Shown here: piece after piece, positions 24,521-36,479 of the stretch | Position numbering within the stretch: the first letter of the stretch is position 1 | Layout: every line of letters starts with the position of its first letter | Notes under the pieces: model-generated | What the model saw: the letters and a program-made list of their open reading frames with translations, nothing else | Database searches by the model: none | What the model was told of the DNA's origin: nothing | Translations under genes and position numbers: made by a program | Assembly: GCA_030180135.1 (NCBI GenBank) | Contig: CM058237.1 | Coordinates: forward strand, 35,175,126-35,239,125 | Direction: 5' to 3' | Length of the DNA stretch: 64,000 nucleotides | DNA from: Orychophragmus violaceus | Lineage: Eukaryota > Streptophyta > Magnoliopsida > Brassicales > Brassicaceae

Positions 24521-25372
24521 GAAATTAAGATGTAGTCTTAATTTCAGTGGGAGTTTGTAAAGGGCTTTATTTAGTTGTTTTGAAAGGTTCATGTAAACAT
24601 AATATTTTATGTTTGTGAAATTTATGATTTCTGGATTATTTTAACTGTGATATAAATAATCGTTCCAAAATGATTCATGTCATTATATATGGGCCATCGA
24701 AGTACATGAGTAGACTTGATCCTGAAACCCCATATTTAACGAAATGACATAAATCATAGTGTCCATAGTCGAAGGTTGTTGAAATTGGAACACCAACAAC
24801 CACTTGAGACTAGATTGTGTTGAGACTTATGACCAAGTTTCGAGGGGTCATAGATGCGCGGCATCAAAGTCGACACATAGGTATATGTAGGGGAGCATAT
24901 GACCGGACATGGCCCGCTGATGAGAACTCTACAAGATATTAATATCTGTGTCAAAAGAGGTTCTCATATACGACTATAGAGTATAGTCCTTAGACCTGAG
25001 TTCGCATGCATGTGGCTGCACATGGATTGATGCACTTTGATCATTGTCTAACGCTGTTTCGTAACTGGGAGCTATAAGGACCTTGGTTGGGTGTATTATG
25101 AAGTGTGGAGTTCATAGTGATGAAACAAGATGGGATTTGTCCCTGCCGTTTAACGGAGGTAATATCTCTAGGCCAATCGGAGACTTGATAGCTGGTAAGA
25201 GAGTGGCCACTCCCAAACGGACTTGCCCAAGTCGTTTGCATTGTCAGTATCAAATCTGGTCCGATGAACATGGTCTGGCTATATAAGGATGACATGCATC
25301 TTGCCTTATGCCAGATCGAGATATTGAGACAAAAGGATTAGGGAATGTAGGATTCTAGTACAAGTGGGAGAT
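24521..25372 (+). other. 3' untranslated region and PPT of Copia-A
   Basis: No gene visible. The segment is homologous to 62830-63662 of Copia-B and, inverted, to 36480-37320 of Copia-C (shared CTTAGACCTGAGTTC and ACGACTATAGAGTATAGTCC words). The PPT CAAGTGGGAGAT at 25361-25372 abuts the 3' LTR. Confidence 0.8.
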
Positions 25373-26019
25373 TGTTGGGAATGTCCTGAAATCTACCGTA
25401 CTATCTCTAGAAAGTATGATAAGTGTCGAGATCAGACATAAGTCATAAATACTGGGTGATCATGATGACTTGCTAGAGCCCGCTCATGATCTATAAGTTT
25501 AGGACTTATTACCAGTATTGTATGATCCCAAAGGGTCACACACCATAGCTAACGGGAAAGTTAACAAGGAATTAATACGGTAACATGCAAGGCATTTACT
25601 GTATTTGTACAGAGAATTGGGCCAGACAAAATACAGGCTTTCGTCTGATTTGTGTCTTGGGCCCAAAAGCCGAATAAGCCATTAGTTTAATTACTTGGGC
25701 CCATATAAGGAAGAGGACAGGCGCCTAGGGCTACACACATCATCTCCTGCGATTTTGAGCCTCAGCCGTCCTCTCTCTCTCTGTCAATTCCAGCTTGGTC
25801 TAGCAGCCTGATCCAATAGCTTGTAAGAGTGTGGATACCTAGGAGGAGCCGGTTTCTATCAGCTCTTGCAGATCTCTTCATTCCTTTGATCAATCCACTG
25901 CAATCACAAGGTAATGAATCTGATCTGTTTATGATTCAACTGCAAATCACCTAGATCCTAGTTAATTATGTGCTAGGATGTAACCTGACAATTACACCAT
26001 GAACACACATAATCCTTCA
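25373..26019 (+). repeat. 3' LTR of Copia-A
   Basis: 647 bp, same ends as the 5' LTR, with about five differences (for example CTATCTC versus CTATCTA near the start). TSD copy AAATG follows at 26020-26024. Confidence 0.95.
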
Positions 26020-26024
26020 AAATG

Positions 26025-27147
26025 TACATGGTCATTAGACTCAAACTGTCTGGAGACAATCCTCTTGTCATGATATGCCTTAGTCCTCTCCTTGTACAAC
26101 TTTGAATTCTCATAGGCATGATGCCTAATCTCATCCAACTCATTCAGCTGCACCAATCTTCTCTTTGCTGCAGACTTCAGTTCAATGTTCATCTGTTTCA
26201 CAGCCAATGCTGCCTTATGCTCAAGATCAACTGGAAGGTGGCAGGCTTTCCCATACAAAAAATGAAATAGTGTGGTCCCAAGTGGCGTCTTAAACGCAGT
26301 CCTATAGGCCCATAACGCATCATCCAGCTTCGTAGACCAATCCTTCCTTGTCATTCCAACTGTCTTCTCTAGGATCTTCTTGATATGTTAGTTAGAAACC
26401 TCAACTTACCCACTAGTCTGAGGAGGATAAGGAGTAGCCACACTATGATGGACACCATGCTTCTAAAAGACCTTGCTAATAAATTGAGGCCCTCCATCAC
26501 TTATCAAAATCTGAGGCACTCCAAATCTAGGGAAAATGATGATCTTAAACAGCTTAAGAACCACCGAAGAGTCATTGGTTGGGATGGTTATTTCTTCTAC
26601 CCACTTAGACACATAATCCACATCAACCACTATGAAATTATTCCCATGAGATGAGGGAAAAGGACCCATGAAATCAATGCCCCAACAATCGAAAACCTCA
26701 ACCTCAAGAATGAAATTCTGAGGCATCTCATGCTTCTTACTGATTTTTCCTTCTCCTCTGACAGGCATTGCACCAAGAGACAAAAGAATGAGCATCTCTG
26801 AACATAGTAGGCCACCAGAAGCATGCTTGCGGAACCTTAGAAACAGTCTTAAAAGTAGCAAAGTGTCCAACATAATCTGATCCATGGCAGTGGAATAGAA
26901 CGTCTGGAACCTCATATTCTGCAATGCATCTCCTGTAAATGCCATCCGAACAATGCTTATATAGATAAGTTTCGTCCCAATAGGACCTTATAAGCTCTCT
27001 GAAGAACTTATTCTTTGCATACCCCTTGAGATCATCTGGTCCAGTCTCTGCAGCCTGGTAATTTGAAATATCAGCGAACCATGGTCGATCAGGCGTCAAA
27101 ACATCGTAAAGATCCATGTTGTAATGACCAATATGAACATTCATATG
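26025..27147 (-). pseudogene. Integrase region of Athila-1 pol
   Basis: Read 27147 to 26025. It starts with the zinc-binding part (HCHGSDYVGHFATFK, then WWPTMFRDAHSFVSWCNACQ, an HHCC arrangement). The catalytic core follows with FDCWGIDFMGPFP (first Asp) and ISDGGPQFISKVF (second Asp), then DDALWAYRTAFKTPLGTT after the core. Frame changes separate 27144-26737, 26945-26463 and 26354-25992, and a stop lies between RNase H and integrase near 27147. The protein integrates element cDNA. Its tail continues at 9142-8926 across Copia-A. Broken, therefore inactive. Confidence 0.9.
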
Positions 27148-28811
27148 TTATTGGTTCGTAATCGCCGTGTGTCGATTGACGCATAGAGGTGCATAAATTG
27201 ACTCTCTAAAGATCTGCGTCGATCGATGCTGAGGTGCATCGGTCAACGCATGTTCTGTAATCCGACACTTTTGCAAGTTTCTGTCCGAATCCGTCCTAAA
27301 CACTGTCTCAATCAAATTGACGTTCTCCTCAGGTAGGAAATCATCAATGGGGACATTCTCTTCAACTCTGATCCTTGAGAGATGATTATGCAACTCCATT
27401 CTCAACCCCCTTTTGTCCTTAACCTCAATGTCAAACTCTTGAAAAAGGAGAATCCATCTCAGAACTCTCAGCTTAGCATCTTTCTTCTGCATCAAGTACT
27501 TAAGAGCTGAGTGGTCTGTATGCACTATCACCTTTGTTCCAACCAGATAGGGGCGAAATTTCTCAAAAGCAAAGACAACTGCCAACAACTCCTTCTCTGT
27601 AGTGGTATAGTTCCTCTGCGCATCATCTAGTGTTATGCTGGCATAATAGATAGCATGAAGTTTCTTGTCCTTCTTCTGCCCCAGAACAGCTCCTACAAAA
27701 AAATCACTCGCATCAAACATAACCTCAAAAGGTAACTCCCAATCTGGTGGATGCACTCTAGGAGCACTCACTAATGCTTGCTTGATCTGTTCAAATGCAG
27801 CCTGGCATTCTGCAGTGAACTCATATTTCACATTCTGAAACAGCAAAGCAGTTAGTGGTCTAGCAATCTTACTGAAATCCTTGATGAACCTCCTGTAGAA
27901 CCCATCATGTCCAAGAAAGCTCCTCACAGACTTCACAGAATAAGGCGCCAAAAGGCTGGCAATAACCTCAATCTTGGCGCAGTCCACTTCAATCCCAGCT
28001 TCAAATACTATGTGCCCAAGAACAATACCATCTATGACCATAAAATGGCACTTCTCCCAGTTCAGAACCAAGTCCTTCTCCTCACATCTACCTAGCACTT
28101 TGCACAGATTATCCAAGAACTTATAATAAGATGACCCATAGGCAGAAAAGTCATCCATAAACACCTCCATAAAGTCCTCAATCATGTCTATAAAGATAGA
28201 CATCATACATCTCTCGAAGGTGGCTGGTGCATTACAGAGTCCAAAAGACATTCTGCGGTATGCAAAAGTACTATAGGGACTAGTAAAGTAGTCTTCCCCT
28301 GATCCTCAGGATGGATGGGAATCTGAAAGACGCCAGAGTAACCATCGAGGAAGCAATAGTAAGGGTGTTTAGCTAACCTCTCCAGCATCTGATCAATAAA
28401 AGGCAAGGGGAAGTGATCATTCCTGGTCGCAACATTCAACATCATGTAATCTATGCACATCCGGTATCCAGTCGCAGTCCTTGTAGGAATTAGCTCGTTC
28501 TTCTAATTCTTCACCACTGTAACAACTCCTTTCTCAGGCACAACATGTACTGGACTGACCCAATCACTGTCAGAGATAGGATAGATGATTCCAGCATCCA
28601 GCAATATCATGATCTCCTTCTTCACCACTTCCTTCAGATTCGGATTCAGCCTGCTCTGATGCTCAACAGACGACTTAGTCTCATCCTCAAGATGGATTCT
28701 ATGCATGCACAACTCCGAAGAGATACCTGAAATGTCATCAAGAGAATATCCAAGAGCTTTGCGATGCTTGCGCATTTTGCTCAGCAGTAAGGAAGTCTCT
28801 GTGTTGTTCAA
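27148..28811 (-). pseudogene. Reverse transcriptase-RNase H of Athila-1
   Basis: Three adjacent frames (28811-28503, 28460-28203, 28251-27148) make one Athila-clade RT-RNase H. RT motifs include PISDSDWVSPVHVVPEKGG-type sequence, MCIDYMMLN, HYCFLDGYSG-type YYCFLDGYSG, MSFGLCNAPATFERCM and the catalytic FMDDFSAYG. RNase H has FDASDFFVGAVLG, TEKELLAVVFAFEKFR and VHTDHSALKYL, so its Asp-Glu-Asp residues are present. The 367-codon last frame is the longest pol ORF in the window. Frameshifts near 28240 and 28490 (a stop in the KN-ELIPT stretch) disable it. Its C-terminal region holds four TCGAT-type motifs (27165-27250) in coding sequence. Confidence 0.93.
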
Positions 28812-29121
28812 AGCAGCATTAATAATGATTGGATATATCGAATTACGTCCAAGAAATGCGTACCTTAGCTCGTATGCAAGTTATTTCAGCTCAATTTTAG
28901 GAGCTTTCTCCTATGCCCAGTCGGACACGATCTGCATCGATTGATGCATGGGTTGTGTCGATCGACACAGTGGCTCGTTCTGCACTTCCAACTGCATTAC
29001 TTGCTCTGTAGAGTCCATCAGTCCTCAGCATGTGTCTTATGAAAGAATTCCTCTGCCAAATCACTAAGGGTGTCTACATAAAAGATTTGTCCGTCGATGG
29101 TTGGTCTCTTCACCAGCTTAT
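28812..29121 (-). pseudogene. Protease-RT linker of Athila-1
   Basis: Minus-strand sequence reads KRPTIDGQIFYVDTLSDLAE close to the Athila-2 junction and joins the protease frame at 43925 when Athila-2 is removed. It carries a motif pair (GCATCGATTGATGCA and TGTCGATCGACACA) at 28930-28972. TSD CTTAT occupies 29117-29121. Confidence 0.75.
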
Positions 29122-31479
29122 TGATATATCTTGGTTTTAAGGTCTTTTGACCATGGTATATGTCTTTGTTATCGAGTCTTTAATTGTGTTTTGGAGTCTG
29201 TTAGAGTCCATGTTAAGGCACGTTTGGAGCGTAACTGGACATTATGGCGCATTCTGGTGCTATTTGGAGCATTCGGGAGAGAGAGAGAGAAGAAATCAAA
29301 GTCAATATTGGAGTTGAGTGTCGATCGACACATCATTAGCATCGATCGACACAGAAGCCAATCAGATGATTCTCGCCGGATTAATGAAGATTTGTGGAAA
29401 TTGCATTCTTGCCCAAAAGTTTCTCGTAATTACAAAGAATCCCAAAACGTGTTTAGACTTTATATTAGGGTTTTAAGTCATTGTTTAGGCTAAGTTTTAT
29501 TCTACATTTAGAGAGATTTAGAGAGCTTTGAGGGGCTGGTCTTGTACTCGACAGAGACAAGATTTCGAACCCCTGTTTCTTTACTTCTTTTATGATATTC
29601 AGTATTCAATTCATCATGTCTGTTGTTATGATTGCCATGTCTGAGTAGTTTACCAGTTAGGTTTAAGGATTCTCATTAGGGATTTCATGGAATATTGGGT
29701 TAATTGATTAATTGGGATTCATAACTTCTAGTTATTCATCTAGGTTTGTTCTTAATGCTTAATCTGAATTGGCCACTGATAGGTGTATAGTTTTATCCCT
29801 ATTCTACTGCAAGTGCACAGTTAATGCAATCGTAGTATATAAGGTATCGAATCCCACAAGGACTCTCAGTCACACAATAGATTATTAGTAGTTCAGATAT
29901 AATTAAGCGAAGCAGGTATGAAAACAGTAAACGAAACAGCAGAGTAAATCAAGTGAGTTTGTAAGCAAGAAGGCAAAGCGTTAGGTTTCAAGAGTTCTCA
30001 GGAAATCAGGAACGCAAGCAATCAATCTATTTAGATCTAATCAATAACTGTTCTAGAACTCAAACACGGATATAGAATTAACCAAATTCCTTTGCGATAA
30101 TTCTCTAAGTCTAAGTGCAGCAAACCAAACTTTCGTTTGCGAGAACTAACAGATTAAACCAGCTTTAATTCCAAGTTTGATATGTTCACAATTATCCTAG
30201 ACCAAACTTCCTTTTGCGACAAGTTTAATTGCTTATCTAGGTTCTTTCTAGTTAAATTAACCAACTTCCGCTGAATTAATCAACCTAACATCATAATTCC
30301 GATTAGCTACTTCAGATTAAGCATTAAGAACAACCTAGATGAAGAACTAGCAGATATGAATCTCTACAGATTAATTAAACTATAATTCTCTGAAATCCTT
30401 AATGAGAATCCTTCAACATAACAGGTAAACTACTCAGACATATTCATCGAGACAGAAAATATCATAAGTAGAAAACCAAATATCATATAATCAAATAAGA
30501 ACTGGGGTTCAAAATCAAGTCTCTTTCGAGATCAGGATCAGCCCCTCAACTCTCTCTCTGAGTAAAACTTAACGTAAGAAAAGCTCCGCCTAACAAGTGG
30601 CTGTAAAACCTAATTATAATCCTAAAACACGTTTTGGGGCTTCTTTTTAAATATCAGGAACTTCTGGGCAAAACTGCAATTTTATTATTCTTCATTAAAC
30701 CGTCGTTTGGCCCATCTCGCTGGTGCAACGATCGATGCCACAAGTGTGTCGATCGTTGCGTCTCTGAAATCTTGACAGTTATGTCTATCTCTCGGCCAAA
30801 TGCTCTAATTAGCTCCAGAAAGTGCAATAATCACCAAATATGCTCCAAATGTGCTTGTACCTAATAAACACCTGAAAAGACTCTAAAACATAGTAAAAGA
30901 CTCGATAAATGACACATATACCATGGTTAAAAACCCTAAAATCCATGGTATATCAGCCACTTAGATTATTAATGTTAGGTTGATTTCCGCAACGACAGTT
31001 GATTAATTATCTAGGAAGAACTTAGATGAGAAATTTGACTATTCGCGAAGAAATTTGTCTTAGGAGAATTGTGAACGAAAGAACCTGAGATTAATGCATG
31101 TTTATGATATCTCGAACTCGCATTGAAAGTTGGTTTTCTAGGTTGCTAGAGATAGATAATACTCGCAACGAAAGTTGGTTTCTTATGCTTCTGTGATTCT
31201 AGTCCTAGAACAGTTCTTAATTTGATCTCGATTGATTGATTAGTCTGTATTTCTGATTTCTTGAGAACTCCCTTGACCTAACGCTTCACTTGATTGATCA
31301 CACCGTTTGATTTACTTTCTTGTAACATTTACTTCTTATTCTCTACTGCTGCTTAGCTTATTTCGAACCTCTATAGTCTATCATAAAATTCTTGAGTCTA
31401 TGTGGATTCGACCCCTATATACTATTAGTCACGCCTGTGCACTTGCACTGTAACTCTAGGGATTAAACTGAGCATATCA
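29122..31479 (+). repeat. 5' LTR of Athila-2
   Basis: It starts TGATATATCTTGG and ends GAGCATATCA; 1174 bp without the nested solo LTR and its duplication. A motif pair exactly 21 bp apart (TCGATCGACA at 29321 and TCGATCGAC at 29342) lies in it. A GA-rich stretch is at 29278-29292. Confidence 0.93.
29777..30955 (-). repeat. Solo LTR of an Athila-family element, in Athila-2 5' LTR
   Basis: 1179 bp, TGATAGGTGTATAG...GGTATATCA, flanked by GCCAC on both sides (29772-29776 and 30956-30960), with no internal sequence. It is the product of LTR-LTR recombination of an inserted element. It carries a motif pair at ~30727-30765. Confidence 0.93.
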
Positions 31480-31485
31480 AGTTTT

Positions 31486-31500
31486 TGGCACCATTGCCGG
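31486..31500 (+). promoter_or_regulatory. Primer-binding site of Athila-2
   Basis: TGGCACCATTGCCGG, six bases after the LTR. It differs from the TGGCGCCGTTGCCGG copy at 56825 by two G-to-A changes, both at CpG sites. Confidence 0.9.
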
Positions 31501-31703
31501 GGTCTCTTTTGAGTCTTCGATTGATTTGACTTTAGAATTTAGACTAGGATTTTCGTTTTTTATTTTACTAATTATTTTTCTGTTCTGGTTTTTGCGTTTT
31601 AGGATTCGACGAATCGCCCTGCATCGATCGACACACTCTCCATCAGCATCGATCGACGCTCTGCTGGCGTCGGTCGACACATTCTGGGTGAACCAAATAG
31701 TTC

Positions 31704-33480
31704 ATGCCTGATCGCACACTAAGGAGTAATCCGGACAAGCTCGTGAATCTCAGACTTGAGGAGCTTGAAGGTTCTAAAGGACGAACAGGAAAGCTCTTAA
31801 ACCGGTTAAGATGGAAAACCCAATTGCTGTGATCCTGATTCGAGATGAACATGGTGTTCTGAGAGATAGAGAGAACAATGTCTGCAATGAACATGGTCAG
31901 AAACTTGATGTTGATGGGAACGTGATTGTTCAGGAGATTGTTCATCCTGAACCTGATGGAGAAGCTCAAGGTGGACAGGATAATCCACGAGTTGAAGAGC
32001 CTCCTAGAGCACCTGATCCCCCAGCTAGGAGGACACTTGCTGATTAAAACATGCCTGATGTGTTCTAAGCCAAAAGATCTGCGATTATACCTCCTGCTTT
32101 TCCACGGAATGACTTTGCTCAGAATACTTCTTACTATACGCGTGTGGGACAACACCTCTTTCATGGACTCCCACATAAGCAACATCTGGATCACATAGAG
32201 AACTTTGGGTCTTTAGTAACTGGAATGAAGCATAATGGAGTGAGCTATGACTTCCTATAATGTAAGATTTTCCCGCACTATCTTGGAGGAGAAGCTGCAA
32301 ATTGGCTGAAGCAGATTCCATCTAGGACTCTGACTACTTGGGATGCACTTAAGAGGAAGTTTCTAAGGCACTTTTATGATGATGCTAGATCTGATCAACT
32401 TAGACAGGAGCTTTTGACATTCAAACATGACCTACAGAGGCCTTGAAAGCAGCTTGGGTGAGGTTTAGGATGTACCAGAGGGATTTAACTCATTATGGTT
32501 TCTCTGAGGTTCAGCTGCTCGGCATTTTCTTCAGAGTTGATTTGTGGTACCATATGGCTTTGGATGCTGCTACCAATGACAATTTCAACACCAAATCTCT
32601 GTGCAGCAATAGCACTAAGGACACTGATCTAGAAAGGCAGAAATCTGTTGGGAAAGCTGATAGCTCACAGATAGCTGATATGAAGAACAAGATTGATTCT
32701 GTCCATAACATCTTACTGGGGAAGAAGCATGTCCATTTTGCTGCAGATGTTAATGAGACGGAGGACGTCAATTACATAGCTGGAGCTGGTTATCAGGGTC
32801 AGAGATATAGAAATCAGCAGGGACATACTTCTGGTTACACACCAAAGTCTGCATTTCATAGACCCTTTCAGCAGAACAACTCATTCTCCAGAGATTATGG
32901 CTCTTCTTCTTATAAGACTCCTCCACAAAATGAGCAGTCTGATAAGATGATGGGTCCGTTGGAACAGCTCTAGGAAGGTCAGCAGAAGAGTACAGTGGAC
33001 TTTAATGGAAAGATAGATGCTCTGTACTTGGATTTGAATGGGAAGATTGAGTCTCTGAGCACTCATGTGAAGAAGCTAGATGTTCAAGTTCAACAGACTG
33101 CTGGAGCAGCGCAAAGGCAAAATGGATTTGGGAGAACTGATCAGAAGCAGTACGTCAATGATGTTATTGTGGAGGATGAGGTTGATCTGATGAGTGAGAA
33201 AGGAGACATCAAAACTGATTTTCTGCGCGAATTGTCTTTGTCTGCGACGAGCGTCAATCGAAACGCCCTTGATGTTGATCGACACACACCCGATACAGAG
33301 GAAGAACATGTTTTCGAACGACAAGCATCGATCAACACTCCTACAGAATCGATCGACACTGATTTCATACGAGTCCAGAAACCTGCAATTGTCCTTGAGC
33401 AAGTCTGTATGCTTATTTGCCCTATCCTAAGGCTCCTAAGAGGTCCAAATAGGAGCTAGATGAAGCTAATTACAAGGCAA
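31704..33480 (+). pseudogene. Gag of Athila-2, broken
   Basis: A start at 31704 gives MPDRTLRSNPDK, matching the Athila-1 gag start (MPNHAARSNPDK). Further pieces are 31811-32047 (ends RRTLAD, stop where Athila-1 reads DYNRSDVSY), 32443-32973 (FRMYQRDLTHYGFSEVQLLG) and 32995-33459 (MDFNGKIDALYLDLNGKIES, a heptad-like repeat). Gag packages element RNA. At least four disablements (stops at 32045 and 32971, frame changes near 31790 and 32430) rule out a full product. Four TCGATCGA-type motifs at 33240-33360 lie in the last frame and encode SID/VDRH words. Confidence 0.88.
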
Positions 33481-34240
33481 TGATGGTTAAAAGTTGATTC
33501 ATATCTCATTAGCTGATGCTCTGAAGAAACACCCCTCTTTGCAGAGATTTGCGAAGAAGATGATCTCCACTGATGGAGATTTAAAAGAAGAAGTGTTGGT
33601 GCTATCTAAGCAGTCCAGTGCAGTGCCACAGAACTAGATTCCAGAGAAGCTTCCAGACCCAGGAGTCTTTGTGCTAGACTGTTCCATCTTCAAGGAAACT
33701 TCAGGCGTTCTACATGTGACTTAGGATTTGGTGTGAATCTCATGCCATACTCTGTGGCTGGAAGATTGGGACTGATGGATTTCAGCATACTAGGATCTCT
33801 CTTATCCTAGCTGATCGATCGAAGAGGTTTCCAGAAGGATTTCCTGAGGACATTCCTATCCAAGTTGGAGACTACTTGATTCCAATAGACTTTGTGGTGC
33901 TGAAGTATGAGGTTGAACCGGATGATCCTTTGCTATTTGGTAGATCCTTCTTAGAGCAGTGATTGATGTGAGACGTGGTCTGATTCACCTCCACTTGGGA
34001 GATAAGCCTTTGCAGTTCAAGATGGATAAGCTGCAGAGATCCACCATTTATGGACAGAACTTCAGTGTTGAAGTGGAGCCTGAGATAGAGATTGGAGAAG
34101 AGAAGATGGCGATTCATCTTGAGCCTGCTCTAACATCTTCAGAGCCTGCAACTGCTATTAAGCAGAAAGCTCCAAAGACTCTTCCTCCACCCAAGGAAAG
34201 GTATAATAACTTAAACCTCCTAACCGCATTGCTGTGAATG
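33481..34240 (+). pseudogene. Protease region of Athila-2, broken
   Basis: Fragments correspond to the Athila-1 protease domain on the other strand: VNLMPYSVAGRLG-like sequence near 33735 and a frame at 33959-34237 with DVRRGLIHLHLGDKPLQFKM. Stops and frame changes are frequent. The coding similarity ends near 34240. Confidence 0.75.
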
Positions 34241-35724
34241 CAGGAAAACGCAGTATCCCACCCACACTTCATTCCCACGCTGGTTCCATTCATTCTTTCC
34301 TTGGGAAATCTCATGATCCCACTGCTTATACACCACTGTGGATGAGGAGACATTCACAGGGACAATAACTGTCTTTGTTGATTCCACCATGAGTCTGATC
34401 TCCATCCCATAGTCAAGCTAATGACTAAAAACAAGCGCTGAGTGGGAGCCAACCCACTAGTAGGCCCGTTCTTTCTTTGTTTTTCATTTTGATTTTGGTT
34501 ACTTCGATTTTTCTTTTTTTGGTGTGTTCAGGCGTGAGAATAGGTCATATTCGCCTTGCGTCGATCAACACGGTCATGTGTGTCGGTCGACGCAGAGGTC
34601 GTTCGCGGGTTACTATAGATCTTTACCATGTCAATTGCGGTTTTCGCAGTGGTTCATTCCAAACCGCGAGCAAATACGATATGTGTCGATCAACACCACC
34701 TAGCATCGATCGACACAATCCTGCGACAGGTAAGTGTTCTACCTCTTTCCAATATGTTCATTCTGATTCTTTTTTTTCACCGAGCCCAAGCTTCCGTAAC
34801 ACTGGTGACAATGTTTCTTAAGTGTGGGGGAGGTAGTCACTGACGCACCGTTTTCTGTTGTCATAGAGTCAGTTGAGTTGTTTATTGAGTCAAATTTGAG
34901 TAGGAAACTAGGACTTTTTGAGGAGATCACCACACTTGCAGGAACTTAAGTGACCATTGGATGAACTCGCATATGACTATTAGAAAACCACACACGGATC
35001 AACCTACTGAGGACACCCATATCACTTCAGGTATTCAGAGGATCCATTACTGATTTCACCCTTAAGTTGACTTAAATTTTCTCACCTAGGGGCTTGGTAT
35101 ACTTGGAGTCGGATTCCTCTCTTGGTTCTGACACAGCTTGTAAACATGTCCAAGTATGGTTCCCTTCTCCCCTTCCTTAAAGTAAAAAAAGAGATAAACT
35201 GCGGATGAGCTAGTAGCTCCGAAGTGATCACGGGAGTCGTAGAGACCCCTATTACCTCCTGTGCATTCATGGAATGTGTCCAAAGTACACCCCAATGCAG
35301 GAAGAGCACTGATAGAAAAAAATAAAATGATACCCAGTGGGGAAAATCAGTGCTAAGGAAGGAAAAGGAAAAGAAAGGAACCAGAAAATGATAGTATGGT
35401 GGTAGGTGCTAAGAGAGTAAGAGTCCCAAGTGTTCTTTGATCGATACTCCCTAGGTGCGACCGCACGTTTTAGCTTACAGAAGTCAGTATGGTGAATTTG
35501 AATGCTCTGAATGTGATTGTGGAGTTTACTTAGGACAATTGCTAAGTGTGGGGGAAGTATATGTTGGTCTTGAGGTCTGCAGGTTTATTTTCATGTGGCT
35601 TAGTAGAGTGAATCTGAGTGTGGTGCTCCTACGATGAAACGAGTCTCTGAAGTTTTCAAACTTCTTCTCCTGATCTTGGTTTTCTGTTTGCTTTAGGGCA
35701 AGTAAAAGCTAAGTGTGAGGAAGT
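34241..35724 (+). other. Post-deletion 3' region of Athila-2 with three purine tracts
   Basis: From ~34430 the sequence matches what lies after pol in Athila-1 (GGGAGCCAACCCACTAG), so the pol genes are deleted. Two motif pairs lie at 34559-34602 and 34684-34720. AAGTGTGGGGGAGG at 34820, AAGTGTGGGGGAAG at 35543 and AAGTGTGAGGAAGT at 35711 are three near-identical polypurine tracts; only the last abuts the LTR. No gene recognised. Confidence 0.75.
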
Positions 35725-35730
35725 TGATAT

Positions 35731-36467
35731 TGTTGGAATTCCTAGCAGTGCCTAATCCGATTAGGCAACCCTAAGTCTGAATTCCGAGCCTAGGATCTCA
35801 GGGTTCAAGTAATTGAATCATAGATCTGACCTCGTGATTACCTGGAGATTGGCAGCGGAAGATGAATCAGGTAAACGAGATCAGGAGCGATTCAGATGCC
35901 TCGCCTCTATCGTAGTCCACATGCACACAAGCTGGAATCCGCCGGGATGCTAGCGCCGGGAATCGGATCTCTTGGGATTTCTGTGTTTTCTAGAGGAAGA
36001 TGATCAGTTTTTCTGTCAAGAAGAAACTGTCTGCGACGGCACGCTTACCCATGTCGAAATATAAAACTCGTTTATATATTGACCTTTAGGTAAACCGAAA
36101 CATCAGTTTTGGTTTCGCCCTCGTGTCGACCGACACACCTATTGGTGTCGATCGACACACGTCTTGTATCGATCGATGCACCAAGGGCATCGATCGACAC
36201 ATCTTTTAAAACACGATATCAATGTGTATCCAATACACATTGATCGGATCATATGCCAATGATCAATCCCATACCAAGTGTATCCAACTTGCTTAGGTGT
36301 GTGACCCTGTAGGTTCACATGATACCAGAAATGAGTTACAACTCATTTGTCATAAGCGGTTTCTAGCAAAACATTATGACTACCTAGTATCACATGAATT
36401 GTCCGATCTCGACAATACAACTATCTCTAGAGTAAGTACAATGTGATTTCAGGACATAATCCCAACA
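35731..36467 (-). repeat. 3' LTR of Copia-C
   Basis: TGTTGGAATTCC...AATCCCAACA on the plus strand. It contains an array of four TCGAYCGA motifs with ~21-22 bp spacing at 36124-36198. Confidence 0.93.
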
Positions 36468-36479
36468 ATCTCCCACTTG

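Larger units (their letters stand above)
9148..26019 (+). mobile_element. Copia-A: gag-only Copia LTR retrotransposon
   Basis: It has two 647-bp LTRs (9148-9794 and 25373-26019), a PBS at 9796-9807, a PPT at 25361-25372 and a perfect 5-bp duplication AAATG (9143-9147 and 26020-26024). I count about five differences between the LTRs, so the insertion is fairly recent. Removing nested element D (10042-19884 plus one TSD copy) leaves about 7 kb: leader, a 296-codon gag and a broken pol. It inserted into the integrase region of Athila-1. Confidence 0.96.

Noticed and set aside
36124..36200. Regularly spaced palindromic repeats resembling a CRISPR array
   Set aside because: The period is only 21 bp with short 8-14 bp repeats, they lie in eukaryotic LTRs, and no cas genes exist; the spacing is interesting for other reasons.
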